Shown in pieces: positions 36,661-45,206 of a stretch of DNA of 64,000 nucleotides. The stretch lies in assembly GCF_000424545.1 (NCBI RefSeq), contig NZ_AUKC01000003.1, positions 62,001 through 126,000 on the forward strand, in the 5' to 3' direction. The notes below the pieces were generated by a model. The model did no database searches. It was given only the letters and a program-made list of their open reading frames with translations, and had not been told where the DNA came from. The position numbers were made by a program, and so were the translations under genes. Positions within the stretch are counted from its first letter, which is position 1; every line of letters starts with the position of its first letter. Source of the DNA: Butyrivibrio sp. NC3005 (GTDB lineage Bacteria > Bacillota > Clostridia > Lachnospirales > Lachnospiraceae).

Positions 36661-37072
36661 GGTTTTTCTTTATTTCCTCCAAAAATGCATCATAGTCTCT
36701 TATATACTCTTCTTCAATGTAGTGTTCGCTGGCAAGTACTAAAAGAACTGAATCCGGAGAAAAATTGTACATTTCTTTCCAAACCATTGGTCCTAAATAA
36801 AGTCCCATTCTCGGCTTATCTAAATGAATCACCTCTCTACTTGTACCGTCATCTACTAAAACGTCACTGCTTCCTGCAACATTTATAAGCACAAACTCAG
36901 TATATCTGTTAGCATGGATTCCTCTTATAACAGTGTCATCTGAACCAGACATATAGAATACCCTTTTAATATCAAATGGTATATCCATCCCATTTCCTTC
37001 TGCAACAACGAGATTTCCTCGCTCATCACCATACTCTTTAAAGTTAAGTACTTCGTAAGTCTTTTTAGCCAT
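36653..37072 (-). CDS. FdtA/QdtA-family sugar 3,4-ketoisomerase (cupin)
   Basis: A 139-residue cupin. The start NFKEYGDERGNLVVAEG and FDIKRVFYM, then RGIHANRYTEFVLINVAGS, match the WxcM/FdtA family, which isomerises dTDP-4-keto-6-deoxyglucose to the 3-keto sugar. FdtA normally has RGxHAHK with two catalytic His; here the second is Asn (HAN), a variant I believe also occurs in relatives. It is followed by a GtrB-like GT2 and lies five bases after rfbH. It acts before the FdtB-like aminotransferase. Confidence 0.8.
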   Translation of the reverse strand: MAKKTYEVLNFKEYGDERGNLVVAEGNGMDIPFDIKRVFYMSGSDDTVIRGIHANRYTEFVLINVAGSSDVLVDDGTSREVIHLDKPRMGLYLGPMVWKEMYNFSPDSVLLVLASEHYIEEEYIRDYDAFLEEIKKNHE

Positions 37073-37077
37073 CTTTT

Positions 37078-38424
37078 TTATAACAACCCTTCATGTATTT
37101 TTTTAGATATATCTTCAAGCATATGCTTGGTCATTCCCGGATAAACGCCTACCCAAAACGTTCTCTGCATAATTATATCAGTATTTGTGAGTTTTCCAAC
37201 AACTCTATATCCAGTTTTGCTATTTCTAAGTTCATCAAAACATGGATGTTTTAGTAAATTACCAGCAAAAAGCATTCTTGTCTGAATCTTACTGTTTTCA
37301 AGACAATCAACTATTTTTTTGCGTTCAACTCCTTCTTTACAGGTAATACAAAAGCCAAACCAGCTTGGACAAGCATATTCTGTTTTTTTAGGTAAAATTA
37401 GTTTGTCACTTGTATCTTCTAGAAGTGAGTATAAATATTCAAAGTTTTCACGTCTCCTCTTCGTAAAAAACTTTATCTTTTCAAGCTGAGCAAGGCCTAT
37501 AGCAGCCTGCATGTCTGTAGCTTTTAAGTTGTATCCAAAGTGTGAATACACATATTTGTGATCATATCCTTTAGGAAGTTCTCCCCACTTACCATCAAAA
37601 CGATGACCGCAAACATTGTCATATCCTGACGGACATACACAATCTCTTCCCCAGTCGCGTAGAGATTTTATTATCTTGTTAAGCAAAGGATTATCAGTAT
37701 AAACTGCTCCTCCCTCTCCCATGGTCATATGATGCGGAGGATAAAAACTCGATGTACCTATATCACCGACAGTTCCTGTAAACTTCCTTCCACTCTCCAT
37801 CTCGTATTCACTTCCGAGAGAATCACAGTTATCTTCAATAAGCCATAAATTATGCTCTTCACAGAATCTCTTAACACTTCTAAGATCAAAAGGATTCCCC
37901 AGAGTGTGAGCTATCATTACAGCCTTTGTTTTATCTGATAAAGCTTTTTCAAGCATACTAACATCAATATTGTACTCAGGTATCGTAACATCTACAAATA
38001 CAGGAACTGCGCCATATTGAATGACAGGCGCAACTGTTGTAGGAAATCCAGCCGCAACGGTAATAACCTCATCTTGTCTATTAACTCTTCTTTCACCAAG
38101 TAAAGGCGATGTTAAAGTCATAAATGCAAGAAGATTTGCGGATGAACCAGAGTTTACCAAACTGCAAAACTTAACTCCAAGATAGTTTGCAAACTCATTT
38201 TCAAACTTTTTGGTATATCTTCCTGACGTAAGCCAAAATTCCAAACTGCTGTCTACGAGATTTGTCATCTCACGGCTGTCATATACCCTGGATGCATACG
38301 GAATTCTATCACCTGTTTCATATTCTTTTTTTGTATGAAATTTTTGATAGTAATCAGCAACTTCTCTTAAAATGTGCTCTTTTGCTTCTGCTTCATTCAT
38401 ATGTTCGAAAATATTGCTCTCCAT
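37078..38424 (-). CDS. rfbH: CDP-4-dehydro-6-deoxyglucose 3-dehydratase (E1/RfbH type)
   Basis: About 448 residues of the aminotransferase fold. The PLP Lys is replaced by His in SSFYPPHHMTMGEGGAV, the hallmark of RfbH/E1, which dehydrates rather than transaminates. Cysteines in GRDCVCPSGYDNVCG and later PSWFGFCITC suit the [2Fe-2S] cluster of the family. It makes the 3-deoxy intermediate of CDP-3,6-dideoxyhexoses with an E3-type reductase, which is not seen here. I start at MESNIFEH because AGGTG lies five bases before that ATG. It is first in the operon reaching to 31129. Confidence 0.92.
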   Translation of the reverse strand: MESNIFEHMNEAEAKEHILREVADYYQKFHTKKEYETGDRIPYASRVYDSREMTNLVDSSLEFWLTSGRYTKKFENEFANYLGVKFCSLVNSGSSANLLAFMTLTSPLLGERRVNRQDEVITVAAGFPTTVAPVIQYGAVPVFVDVTIPEYNIDVSMLEKALSDKTKAVMIAHTLGNPFDLRSVKRFCEEHNLWLIEDNCDSLGSEYEMESGRKFTGTVGDIGTSSFYPPHHMTMGEGGAVYTDNPLLNKIIKSLRDWGRDCVCPSGYDNVCGHRFDGKWGELPKGYDHKYVYSHFGYNLKATDMQAAIGLAQLEKIKFFTKRRRENFEYLYSLLEDTSDKLILPKKTEYACPSWFGFCITCKEGVERKKIVDCLENSKIQTRMLFAGNLLKHPCFDELRNSKTGYRVVGKLTNTDIIMQRTFWVGVYPGMTKHMLEDISKKIHEGLL

Positions 38425-38568
38425 CACAGCACCTGCTACTATAATCATACACGTATTGCCTTTTCTTATGACTTTTCTAAGATTAATGTAGCTTATCCTT
38501 TCTTTTTATAGTCTATATTTTCGTAGACGCATAGTAACTTATTCACTACCCTGAAGCTTGTTTCTATG

Positions 38569-38688
38569 ACTTTCGCATTTACTGCAAGTTTCGTGAGAAC
38601 AAAAGTCAAGTGGCAAACTGGTCCAAGGCGAAGCCTTTTCAAATAGCCAGTTTGCGTAGTTTTTGGAACACAGTGACCAAAACTTGAC
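38569..38688. repeat. Degenerate copy of repeat family A
   Basis: From ACTTTCGCATTTACTGCAAG through the GGCAAACTGGTCCAAGGCG hairpin to CAGTGACCAAAACTTGACTT. Several substitutions; its end touches the stop codon of the next gene. Upstream (38500-38560) a fragment with TAGTCTATATTTTCGTAGACGC recalls the B repeats. Confidence 0.8.
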
Positions 38689-40182
38689 TTACCTAGTCTC
38701 ATCTTTATATAAAACGCTATCTTTATTATAATAGTCTTTTAGACCATATCTCCAGCTTGCAATCTCATTTGATGATAATATTTCCTCTATAACTTCCGGT
38801 CTGTCAACGAAAACATCTTTTATATTGTCATCCTGCAAAATCTCAAGATTTTTCTCAATTGTATCTGCCCATTTTTGCGCATTCCCATTTCGAATGGCAT
38901 AAAAAGCTGATGTCGATGTATAGTGGCTTATATCCTGCGATACAACGTATCCCGAGCCTAAAAGCGTAAATAGAATTGTCAGGGCGCAGCCTAGAAGTCT
39001 TGCTTTTGGAGCAAAAAACTTAGTTTTTTTGTCATCAAAAACATGAATATTCTTCGAAGCTATATACCCGCATATATAAATCATATTCCAAAAAATCAGC
39101 AAGATGAAAACAAAATATATAAAGTTTTGTGTTCTAAGAATATCTGTTTCATTGCTTGTATACAGATTCGGTGTCCATAAAGAAGAAAAAAAGCAAAAAC
39201 TTGCAATAAGCATTAATAGAGGATATCCAAATACTATTTTGCCCATTATTCTTTTTGAAATACCTATGCAAAACGGTAATAACCATAGCAAAAAAATAAT
39301 CAAGGTTATATCTATCCATTTTATACTATAAATAGCACCTGCGGCAAATGCCCTACCTATTGTAGGTAATACTCCATACGTCTTACCTCCCATAACCTCA
39401 AGTCTTATATCATTTCCTTTAGCAGTAAAATTAATCACCATACCTATTATCATCAATAAAGTAGGAATCAAAAGCCTCATTATCTTTTTATATTTTAACC
39501 TATTTATTAATAAAAATCCTACAATAAGAAGATTCATAAGCACTGCAGCAAGAACTGTAAGCGTATTTCCTCCTGCAACAAGAAATGAAAAAATACTGGT
39601 TATAACTGATAAAACTGCCTCTTTTTTCTTTGTTTCTGCTAGCAACAATCTAATGTTTAATCCCAGCACCAAAATCCAAAGTGCATGAATTACAGTGTAA
39701 TGAACTGCTCCATTATACCATGTAAAGCCTTGAGCCTGCTGTCTGCAGTTCTGAATTGATATAAGGCTTATAAGACTTGTAAGTCCCAACGCATACTCAA
39801 AAGGCATCTTAAGCCATCTTATCGTAATAGACGAAATAAAAAAATATGTCCCGGCAAAAAAGCAAATAATAATAAACATTGGAACTATATGATACATCTG
39901 TTCTGAAAAAATTCCCGGCTGAAGCGCCATCAAAAATTCAGATGTATAAGTCCCCTGCCAAGTCTCCATATATACTCCAACAGTCTTAAATGCAGCTTTA
40001 ATCACTTCTAACAGATTATGAGTATTATTCCATGCCAAATGCGTATATAGACCATAGGAATAGTCATCAGACTGTGCGTAGATATACCTGGATATCATTA
40101 AAACTGGTATTAAGCTAAATATAAATAATAGCAATAGTATGTATGATTCTCTTTTTATAAAATCATGTTTCTTATGTTTCAT
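38689..40182 (-). CDS. DUF6056-type multi-spanning membrane protein (GT-C-like)
   Basis: A 497-residue paralogue of the protein at 34198: the first loop has YAQSDDYSYGLYTHLAW and ETWQGTYTSEFLMALQPG, with about eleven membrane segments and a short soluble C-terminus. The SDD/GT pattern is conserved between the two, which supports a catalytic role. Its start codon overlaps the upstream membrane gene by one base (TAATG). The stop is next to a degenerate A repeat. Substrate unknown. Confidence 0.7.
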   Translation of the reverse strand: MKHKKHDFIKRESYILLLLFIFSLIPVLMISRYIYAQSDDYSYGLYTHLAWNNTHNLLEVIKAAFKTVGVYMETWQGTYTSEFLMALQPGIFSEQMYHIVPMFIIICFFAGTYFFISSITIRWLKMPFEYALGLTSLISLISIQNCRQQAQGFTWYNGAVHYTVIHALWILVLGLNIRLLLAETKKKEAVLSVITSIFSFLVAGGNTLTVLAAVLMNLLIVGFLLINRLKYKKIMRLLIPTLLMIIGMVINFTAKGNDIRLEVMGGKTYGVLPTIGRAFAAGAIYSIKWIDITLIIFLLWLLPFCIGISKRIMGKIVFGYPLLMLIASFCFFSSLWTPNLYTSNETDILRTQNFIYFVFILLIFWNMIYICGYIASKNIHVFDDKKTKFFAPKARLLGCALTILFTLLGSGYVVSQDISHYTSTSAFYAIRNGNAQKWADTIEKNLEILQDDNIKDVFVDRPEVIEEILSSNEIASWRYGLKDYYNKDSVLYKDETR

Positions 40183-41708
40183 TAATTATTCCTCACGTAC
40201 ATAGACATAGAGCCATATCTTTTTTCACTAAATTCAGATAAATCCACGCCCTTATCACCACCGTAATGTCTGTCATCTTCGTTAGCCACTACCACAATAT
40301 CAATATCTTCAAATGGAATTGGTGACGTATCTTCACCTGACGCGTAACTATACTCATCGTATTTGAAGGACTTTGTTATCTCATTAGTATCTTCATGATA
40401 GTAGTAAACACTATCAAATCCATGACATGCCAAATAATACTTTATAGTTAGATTTCCTTCTTCATCAGGAGAAAATAGAGTCATTACTTTAACTTTACTG
40501 TTTTTCTTACCAGAATACTCTAATACTCCATTCATAACCGAAGTTAAACTTTTTCCGCTATATGCAAAATACCCAGCTTCTATATCTACACAATGAAGAT
40601 GAGCTAGCAATAATAGTATTAATGACAGCTTATATAAGTAGCATCTTTTTCCATGAAAAAATGAAGCCTTAGGAATAACTATAACAAAAAACGCAGCAAA
40701 TCCAATTGATGCAGGCAAAATATACCTTTCTAATAATCCAGAATTGGCATATAACACAAATTGAGGAAGTATAAAACTAAGAGTAAGTAATATTTCCTTC
40801 CAAAGCTTTTTCATATCCTCCCAAAAAGTTAAAAGAACAGCTATCATGACCATTCCAAATCTAAGATACCATTTTAAATCTGTAGTAAATTCTGTTTTAA
40901 TCACTTCCAAATAGTGTCTGATTATATTAATAATTCCGCCTTCTACATTAGCAAGATTAGAATACTGACCTCTAACAAATACCTTTATTAGAATTATCTG
41001 CATTATCATTATTATGAATAAAGCTATTACAAACTTTAAACATGGAGAATCAATGCTGAGTTTCTTTTCTTTTTTCATAGAAACATTGTGATTATATTCA
41101 AAATATAGCGCATATAAAATAAGAAATGGAATTGTAACAATATATGATTCCTTATAAAATCCCATAATAATCACGAAAAAAGCGCTAAAACATGAATATA
41201 AAAGTGTACGTTTTTTCAAAAACTTTAATTCCAAATAAAAAGCAATTACTAGAAGCAATGTTCCAAAATTTTCCTGCGGTCCCATCTTCCACACTGCTGC
41301 CATCTGATATCCGATTATAGATAATAAAGCAAACAAATAAGAATAATAAGAATTGGCACCTAGTTCCTTTCCAATTAAATACAATATAGTTAATGTAAGC
41401 GATGCTACTATTCCTCTAACTATTGAAATAGCAACAGTATTAATTCCAAAAAAATACACTAAAAGAACTCTGAAAAAATAATATAATGGTCTAAATCTAA
41501 GTGCAAAATCATTAGTACACCAACTATATATAACCTTAGAAAGTGGAAAATTCTTATTACTAAGCAAATACTGCATCTCTGCAAATTCATGATCATCAAC
41601 ATAATGAAAGCCAGAATCTATTGTCCCTTTTATTATCATTATCCCAAAAACCACGAGCAATGATATAATAAAACATATTGTAAATTCTGCCATTTTCCTT
41701 TTTCTCAT
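40182..41708 (-). CDS. Multi-spanning membrane protein, GT-C-like, family not assigned
   Basis: A 508-residue protein with about eleven hydrophobic segments. An acidic/His motif (FHYVDDHEFAEMQYLLS) lies in the first extracytoplasmic loop after the first helix, as in GT39/GT83-like transferases, and RFRPLYYFFRVL follows. The C-terminal 110 residues are soluble and acidic. This suggests a glycosyltransferase that uses a lipid-linked sugar, but I do not recognise a named family. Paired by TAATG overlap with the DUF6056 gene. AGAGGA precedes the ATG. Confidence 0.6.
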   Translation of the reverse strand: MRKRKMAEFTICFIISLLVVFGIMIIKGTIDSGFHYVDDHEFAEMQYLLSNKNFPLSKVIYSWCTNDFALRFRPLYYFFRVLLVYFFGINTVAISIVRGIVASLTLTILYLIGKELGANSYYSYLFALLSIIGYQMAAVWKMGPQENFGTLLLVIAFYLELKFLKKRTLLYSCFSAFFVIIMGFYKESYIVTIPFLILYALYFEYNHNVSMKKEKKLSIDSPCLKFVIALFIIMIMQIILIKVFVRGQYSNLANVEGGIINIIRHYLEVIKTEFTTDLKWYLRFGMVMIAVLLTFWEDMKKLWKEILLTLSFILPQFVLYANSGLLERYILPASIGFAAFFVIVIPKASFFHGKRCYLYKLSLILLLLAHLHCVDIEAGYFAYSGKSLTSVMNGVLEYSGKKNSKVKVMTLFSPDEEGNLTIKYYLACHGFDSVYYYHEDTNEITKSFKYDEYSYASGEDTSPIPFEDIDIVVVANEDDRHYGGDKGVDLSEFSEKRYGSMSMYVRNN

Positions 41709-41855
41709 TATTCAATCCTCTTTTTTAAGTTTTTAATAAAAATCCCAGAAACAAGCTGGCAAATAGTATTTCTCCAAAATCATAAAGATATTAAATTTAG
41801 CCGCATCTTTCATTATCATTGATAGAAAGTCTCTTTTCAAGCTTTTTTACATTAT

Positions 41856-41884
41856 TTGCTAAAAAAACAAAACAACACTATAAT
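41856..41884 (+). promoter_or_regulatory. Promoter of the PseC-like gene
   Basis: TTGCTA (41856-41861), 17 bases, then a perfect TATAAT (41879-41884). The predicted leader of about 170 bases begins with the hairpin CATTGC-AA-GCAATG and AATGC/GCATT. The rest of the 353-base divergent gap has no gene. Confidence 0.7.
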
Positions 41885-42061
41885 GATAACATTGCAAGCA
41901 ATGCAATAAAGCATTTTTGGCTACTAACTGGCATTGTTTCATGAATAATCAATTCAAAAATTTCAATTTTACATGATGTTCTAATTGCTTTGTAATTAAA
42001 TAAACCTTGCAATTGTCCATCAACATAATAAAAAATAACTTGATAATAAGGAAGGTTTTAT

Positions 42062-43261
42062 ATGGAAAAATTAGCAATTAACGGCGGTGTTCCTGTCAGA
42101 TCCACAAAGCTCTACTACGGAAGACAGTGGATAACCGAAGAAGATGCCGAAGAAATTAAAAAAACTGCATTATCAGATTTTGTAACATGTGGACCAAAAG
42201 TAGATGAGCTTGAAAAAAAACTTTGCGAGTATACCGGTGCAAAATATGCAGTTGCATGCACAAACGACACTTCTGCACTTCATATTGCAGCACTTGCAGC
42301 TGGAGTTGGTCCTGGAGATGAGATAATAACTACTCCTCTTACTTTTATGGCAAGTTCTAACTGTGCTCTATACTGCGGCGCTACACCTGTATTCGCAGAT
42401 GTCGACCCAATAACCTATAATATCGACCCACAATCTATTGAAGAGCATATAACACCTAGAACAAAGGCTGTTGTTGCTGTCGATTATACAGGCCAGGTTG
42501 TTGATATAGATGCAATCCGCAAAATATGTGATAAGCACAACCTTATTCTCATAGAAGATGCAGCACATTCGATTGGATCTAAATATAATGGAAAGATGGT
42601 CGGAACACTTGCTGATATGACATGTTTTTCATTCCACCCTGTAAAGACGGTTACAGCTGGTGAAGGCGGTGCCATACTTACTGATAATAAAGAATATTAT
42701 GAAAAACTAAAACTTCTACGTTCTCATGGCATGGAACATGATGCAAGTAAAATGATTGATGGTATTCCGGAAGGACCTTGGTACTATGAACAGCAAATGC
42801 TTGGTTTCAACTACAGAATGACAGACCTTCAGGCAGCTTTATTATGCAGCCAGCTTAATAAAATAGATATGTTCGTTAAACGCCGTAAGGAGATAGTTGC
42901 CAAATACAATGAAGCATTTAAGGATATGCCCGAAATAATCTGTCCTCAAGATATAAAAGAGTCTGACTCTTCAAGACATTTGTATGTAATAAGACTTAAC
43001 TTTGATAAACTGTCCTGCAGTAGACGTGAATTCTTCGATGCACTTGGGGCTGAGAATATTATTTGCCAGATTCATTACATACCTGTTTACTATTTCCCAT
43101 ATTACAGAAGCCTTGGTTATAACAAAGGTCTGTGTCCAAATGCAGAAAAAATCTATGAAGGCATAATGAGTATACCTCTGTACCCTAAAATGACAGATAG
43201 AGACGTTGAAGACGTTATCTGCGCAGTAAAAAAAGTAGTAGAGAATTATCGTAAGAATTAA
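42062..43261 (+). CDS. DegT/DnrJ aminotransferase, PseC-like
   Basis: A 399-residue PLP enzyme. The start AINGGVPVR and the PLP Lys in FSFHPVKTVTAGEGGAI are typical of UDP-4-amino-4,6-dideoxy-AltNAc transaminase PseC and close relatives; YEQQMLGFNYRMTDLQAAL is the substrate loop. No PseB, PseH, PseG or PseI gene is in the window, so a pseudaminic acid pathway is not shown; it may make another 4-amino sugar. It is one of two plus-strand genes here and has its own promoter. AAGGAAGG precedes the ATG. An A repeat begins 13 bases after its stop. Confidence 0.8.
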   Translation: MEKLAINGGVPVRSTKLYYGRQWITEEDAEEIKKTALSDFVTCGPKVDELEKKLCEYTGAKYAVACTNDTSALHIAALAAGVGPGDEIITTPLTFMASSNCALYCGATPVFADVDPITYNIDPQSIEEHITPRTKAVVAVDYTGQVVDIDAIRKICDKHNLILIEDAAHSIGSKYNGKMVGTLADMTCFSFHPVKTVTAGEGGAILTDNKEYYEKLKLLRSHGMEHDASKMIDGIPEGPWYYEQQMLGFNYRMTDLQAALLCSQLNKIDMFVKRRKEIVAKYNEAFKDMPEIICPQDIKESDSSRHLYVIRLNFDKLSCSRREFFDALGAENIICQIHYIPVYYFPYYRSLGYNKGLCPNAEKIYEGIMSIPLYPKMTDRDVEDVICAVKKVVENYRKN

Positions 43262-43274
43262 GGAACAAGAAGGT

Positions 43275-43367
43275 ATAGATTTTTGTCACTTCGTTCCAAA
43301 AATAAGCAAACTGGCTATTTAAAAAGGATTTGCCTTGGACCAGTTTGCCACTTGACTTTTTGTTATG
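43275..43367. repeat. Truncated repeat A
   Basis: Has the TAGATTTTTGTCACTTCG end and the GCAAACTGG/CCAGTTTGC hairpin, but breaks off after CTTGACTTTTTGTT, before the second hairpin. Confidence 0.85.
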
Positions 43368-43376
43368 TGAACTAAT

Positions 43377-43550
43377 TAGATTAGTTTTACTGGCTTGTAA
43401 TATTTCATGAGCAGAACTGTTTATAAACGTTGGTTCTTATGCGCTGTTTTTTAGCGCATTACGAACCACTACGTTTATAATCAAGCGAAAGCGTGTCTGC
43501 GACGAAATATACAAACAGTAAAACGGACTATATAAAAACAATAAAGTATA
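43377..43550. repeat. Repeat family B copy, left end truncated, inverted orientation
   Basis: Runs from TAGATTAGTTTTACTGG through the central GCGCTGTTTTTTAGCGC hairpin to AACAATAAAGTATA. About 25 bases of the outer end are missing where it meets the truncated A repeat. Confidence 0.88.
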
Positions 43551-43692
43551 GATTTTTGTCACTACGTTCCAAAAACTACGCAAACTGGCCATTTGAAAAG
43601 GCTTCGCCTTGGACCAGTTTGCCACTTGACTTTTGTTCTCACGAAACTCGCAGTAAATGCGAGTTTCTGATTATAAGTGACAAGAAGTCATA
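43551..43692. repeat. Repeat family A copy
   Basis: Full copy with both hairpins. It is followed by a second, 16-base A end (TTTTTTGTCACTTCGT) that overlaps the 3' end of the next minus-strand gene. Confidence 0.9.
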
Positions 43693-43700
43693 CTTTTTTG

Positions 43701-45206
43701 TCACTTCGTAGTCACCTTGAAATATTCATTCAATTCTTTATTTTTCTTTATCTTAACGTTAACCAGCTTATTGATTATTCCGAACTTAAGCATATTCTTG
43801 CTGATTGCATTCCCAAGATTATCACCAAAAGCCCATTCTAAACTTGTTCCTGTATAATCAGGTATTTCCATAACTACTTCGTTTTCACCATTTACAAAAG
43901 AGTCGTATATTGTATTTACAAAATATGTATCCATTTCATAGCATGTTTCATATGATGTTTCATCCATTGTGCTAATCATGTATCTTCCATCAGGATAAAT
44001 AGAACACAATGTACAGATTGCAGCGATGACTATCATTCCAACCTTACTATTTTTCAAAGTTACTATCATAGCTATAACTATCAAAATAGACAGCTCTGAC
44101 CATACACCATAAGATGCCTCTATTCTGGCAAAGTACGGAATTTTAGCACATAATAGTAATAAGAAAACTGTAAGAAAACCAAGTGAGATAATAAGCATTC
44201 TATAAACATCAAAAATATCTTTTTCTTCTTTATCAAATTTGCTATATAAAACTATTCTATTAAACAAAATACCTATAAACGAAACTACTGATATTAGCAT
44301 AAACGGCTTTGCAATAGCACATATCATAATACGCAACTGAAGGAGCGAAGTTCCTATATCAAAGCCTCCACCATCTGACACAATTGCCGCTCTTCCACCA
44401 TTAACTTCAAATAGCAAAACAATTCCATATGCAAAAATAACACATATTTCTATTAATTCTCTTTTGCAGAATATCCTTAAAAGTTCCTTTTTGCGGCTTT
44501 CTTTTAAATAATCAAGTAAATCAACTATTACTCTTGCAACGCAAAAAGTAACTATTATTCCCGAATGAAATAGGTTAGAAAACAAAGCTCCATAGACAAG
44601 TAATAAGAATTCTACTTTTCTATAAATTCTCCAATTGCAAAATCTTTCAAGCATAGATCTTTTACTTTGTAAGAAAATCAACACACACGTAATATTAACT
44701 ATTCCAGATAAAGTATAAAAAAATATGCAACATAAATCTGCAGCATGGAATAAACAATTACTGTTTCCTCGATTTCTAAAAATAGCAAAATGAAAAATCA
44801 AAAAAAGAAGTTCACAGCATAACGCCTTTTTCTTTTCACATTTTAACCTATCTCTAAAAAAATAAAATGCTGCCAAAAGCATAATCATAATAAATGAGGA
44901 CATAATAAAAGCAGCTGAAACTGTAATAGCATAAATATAGTTTCTACTTCCTAATAAAGGGTAAAAAACACGTCCTGCAAGAAAACCACATAGATTTAAT
45001 AGCATCTGTGGCATTACTCTGGTAGGATTCCACCCCTTCCATATTGGAAATGGGACTCTGATTGTTCCCATTAAATCCCAATCATCAAAATCAAAAATAA
45101 TAAGTGGAGATATTTTAATGAAAAAAAACATTAAAAAAATCCAAATACAAAACTGTATTATTCCAAAAACAAATTTGGATTTATTCTTAAAAATCATACC
45201 AGCCAT
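43701..45206 (-). CDS. Multi-spanning membrane protein, GT-C-like, family not assigned
   Basis: A 501-residue protein with about eleven hydrophobic segments. The first loop reads IIFDFDDWDLMGTIRVPFP, with an acidic cluster (DFDDWD) in the place of the GT-C catalytic motif, and WNPTRVMPQML follows. Several Cys-rich helices. No named family recognised. It overlaps the PIG-V-like gene upstream by 13 bases. Its last codons ACG AAG TGA lie in a repeat A end, so the stop codon comes from the repeat. Confidence 0.6.
   Translation of the reverse strand: MAGMIFKNKSKFVFGIIQFCIWIFLMFFFIKISPLIIFDFDDWDLMGTIRVPFPIWKGWNPTRVMPQMLLNLCGFLAGRVFYPLLGSRNYIYAITVSAAFIMSSFIMIMLLAAFYFFRDRLKCEKKKALCCELLFLIFHFAIFRNRGNSNCLFHAADLCCIFFYTLSGIVNITCVLIFLQSKRSMLERFCNWRIYRKVEFLLLVYGALFSNLFHSGIIVTFCVARVIVDLLDYLKESRKKELLRIFCKRELIEICVIFAYGIVLLFEVNGGRAAIVSDGGGFDIGTSLLQLRIMICAIAKPFMLISVVSFIGILFNRIVLYSKFDKEEKDIFDVYRMLIISLGFLTVFLLLLCAKIPYFARIEASYGVWSELSILIVIAMIVTLKNSKVGMIVIAAICTLCSIYPDGRYMISTMDETSYETCYEMDTYFVNTIYDSFVNGENEVVMEIPDYTGTSLEWAFGDNLGNAISKNMLKFGIINKLVNVKIKKNKELNEYFKVTTK

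Noticed and set aside
42062-43261. Evidence for a full pseudaminic acid pathway
   Set aside because: Only a PseC-like aminotransferase is present; none of the other Pse enzymes can be seen in the window.
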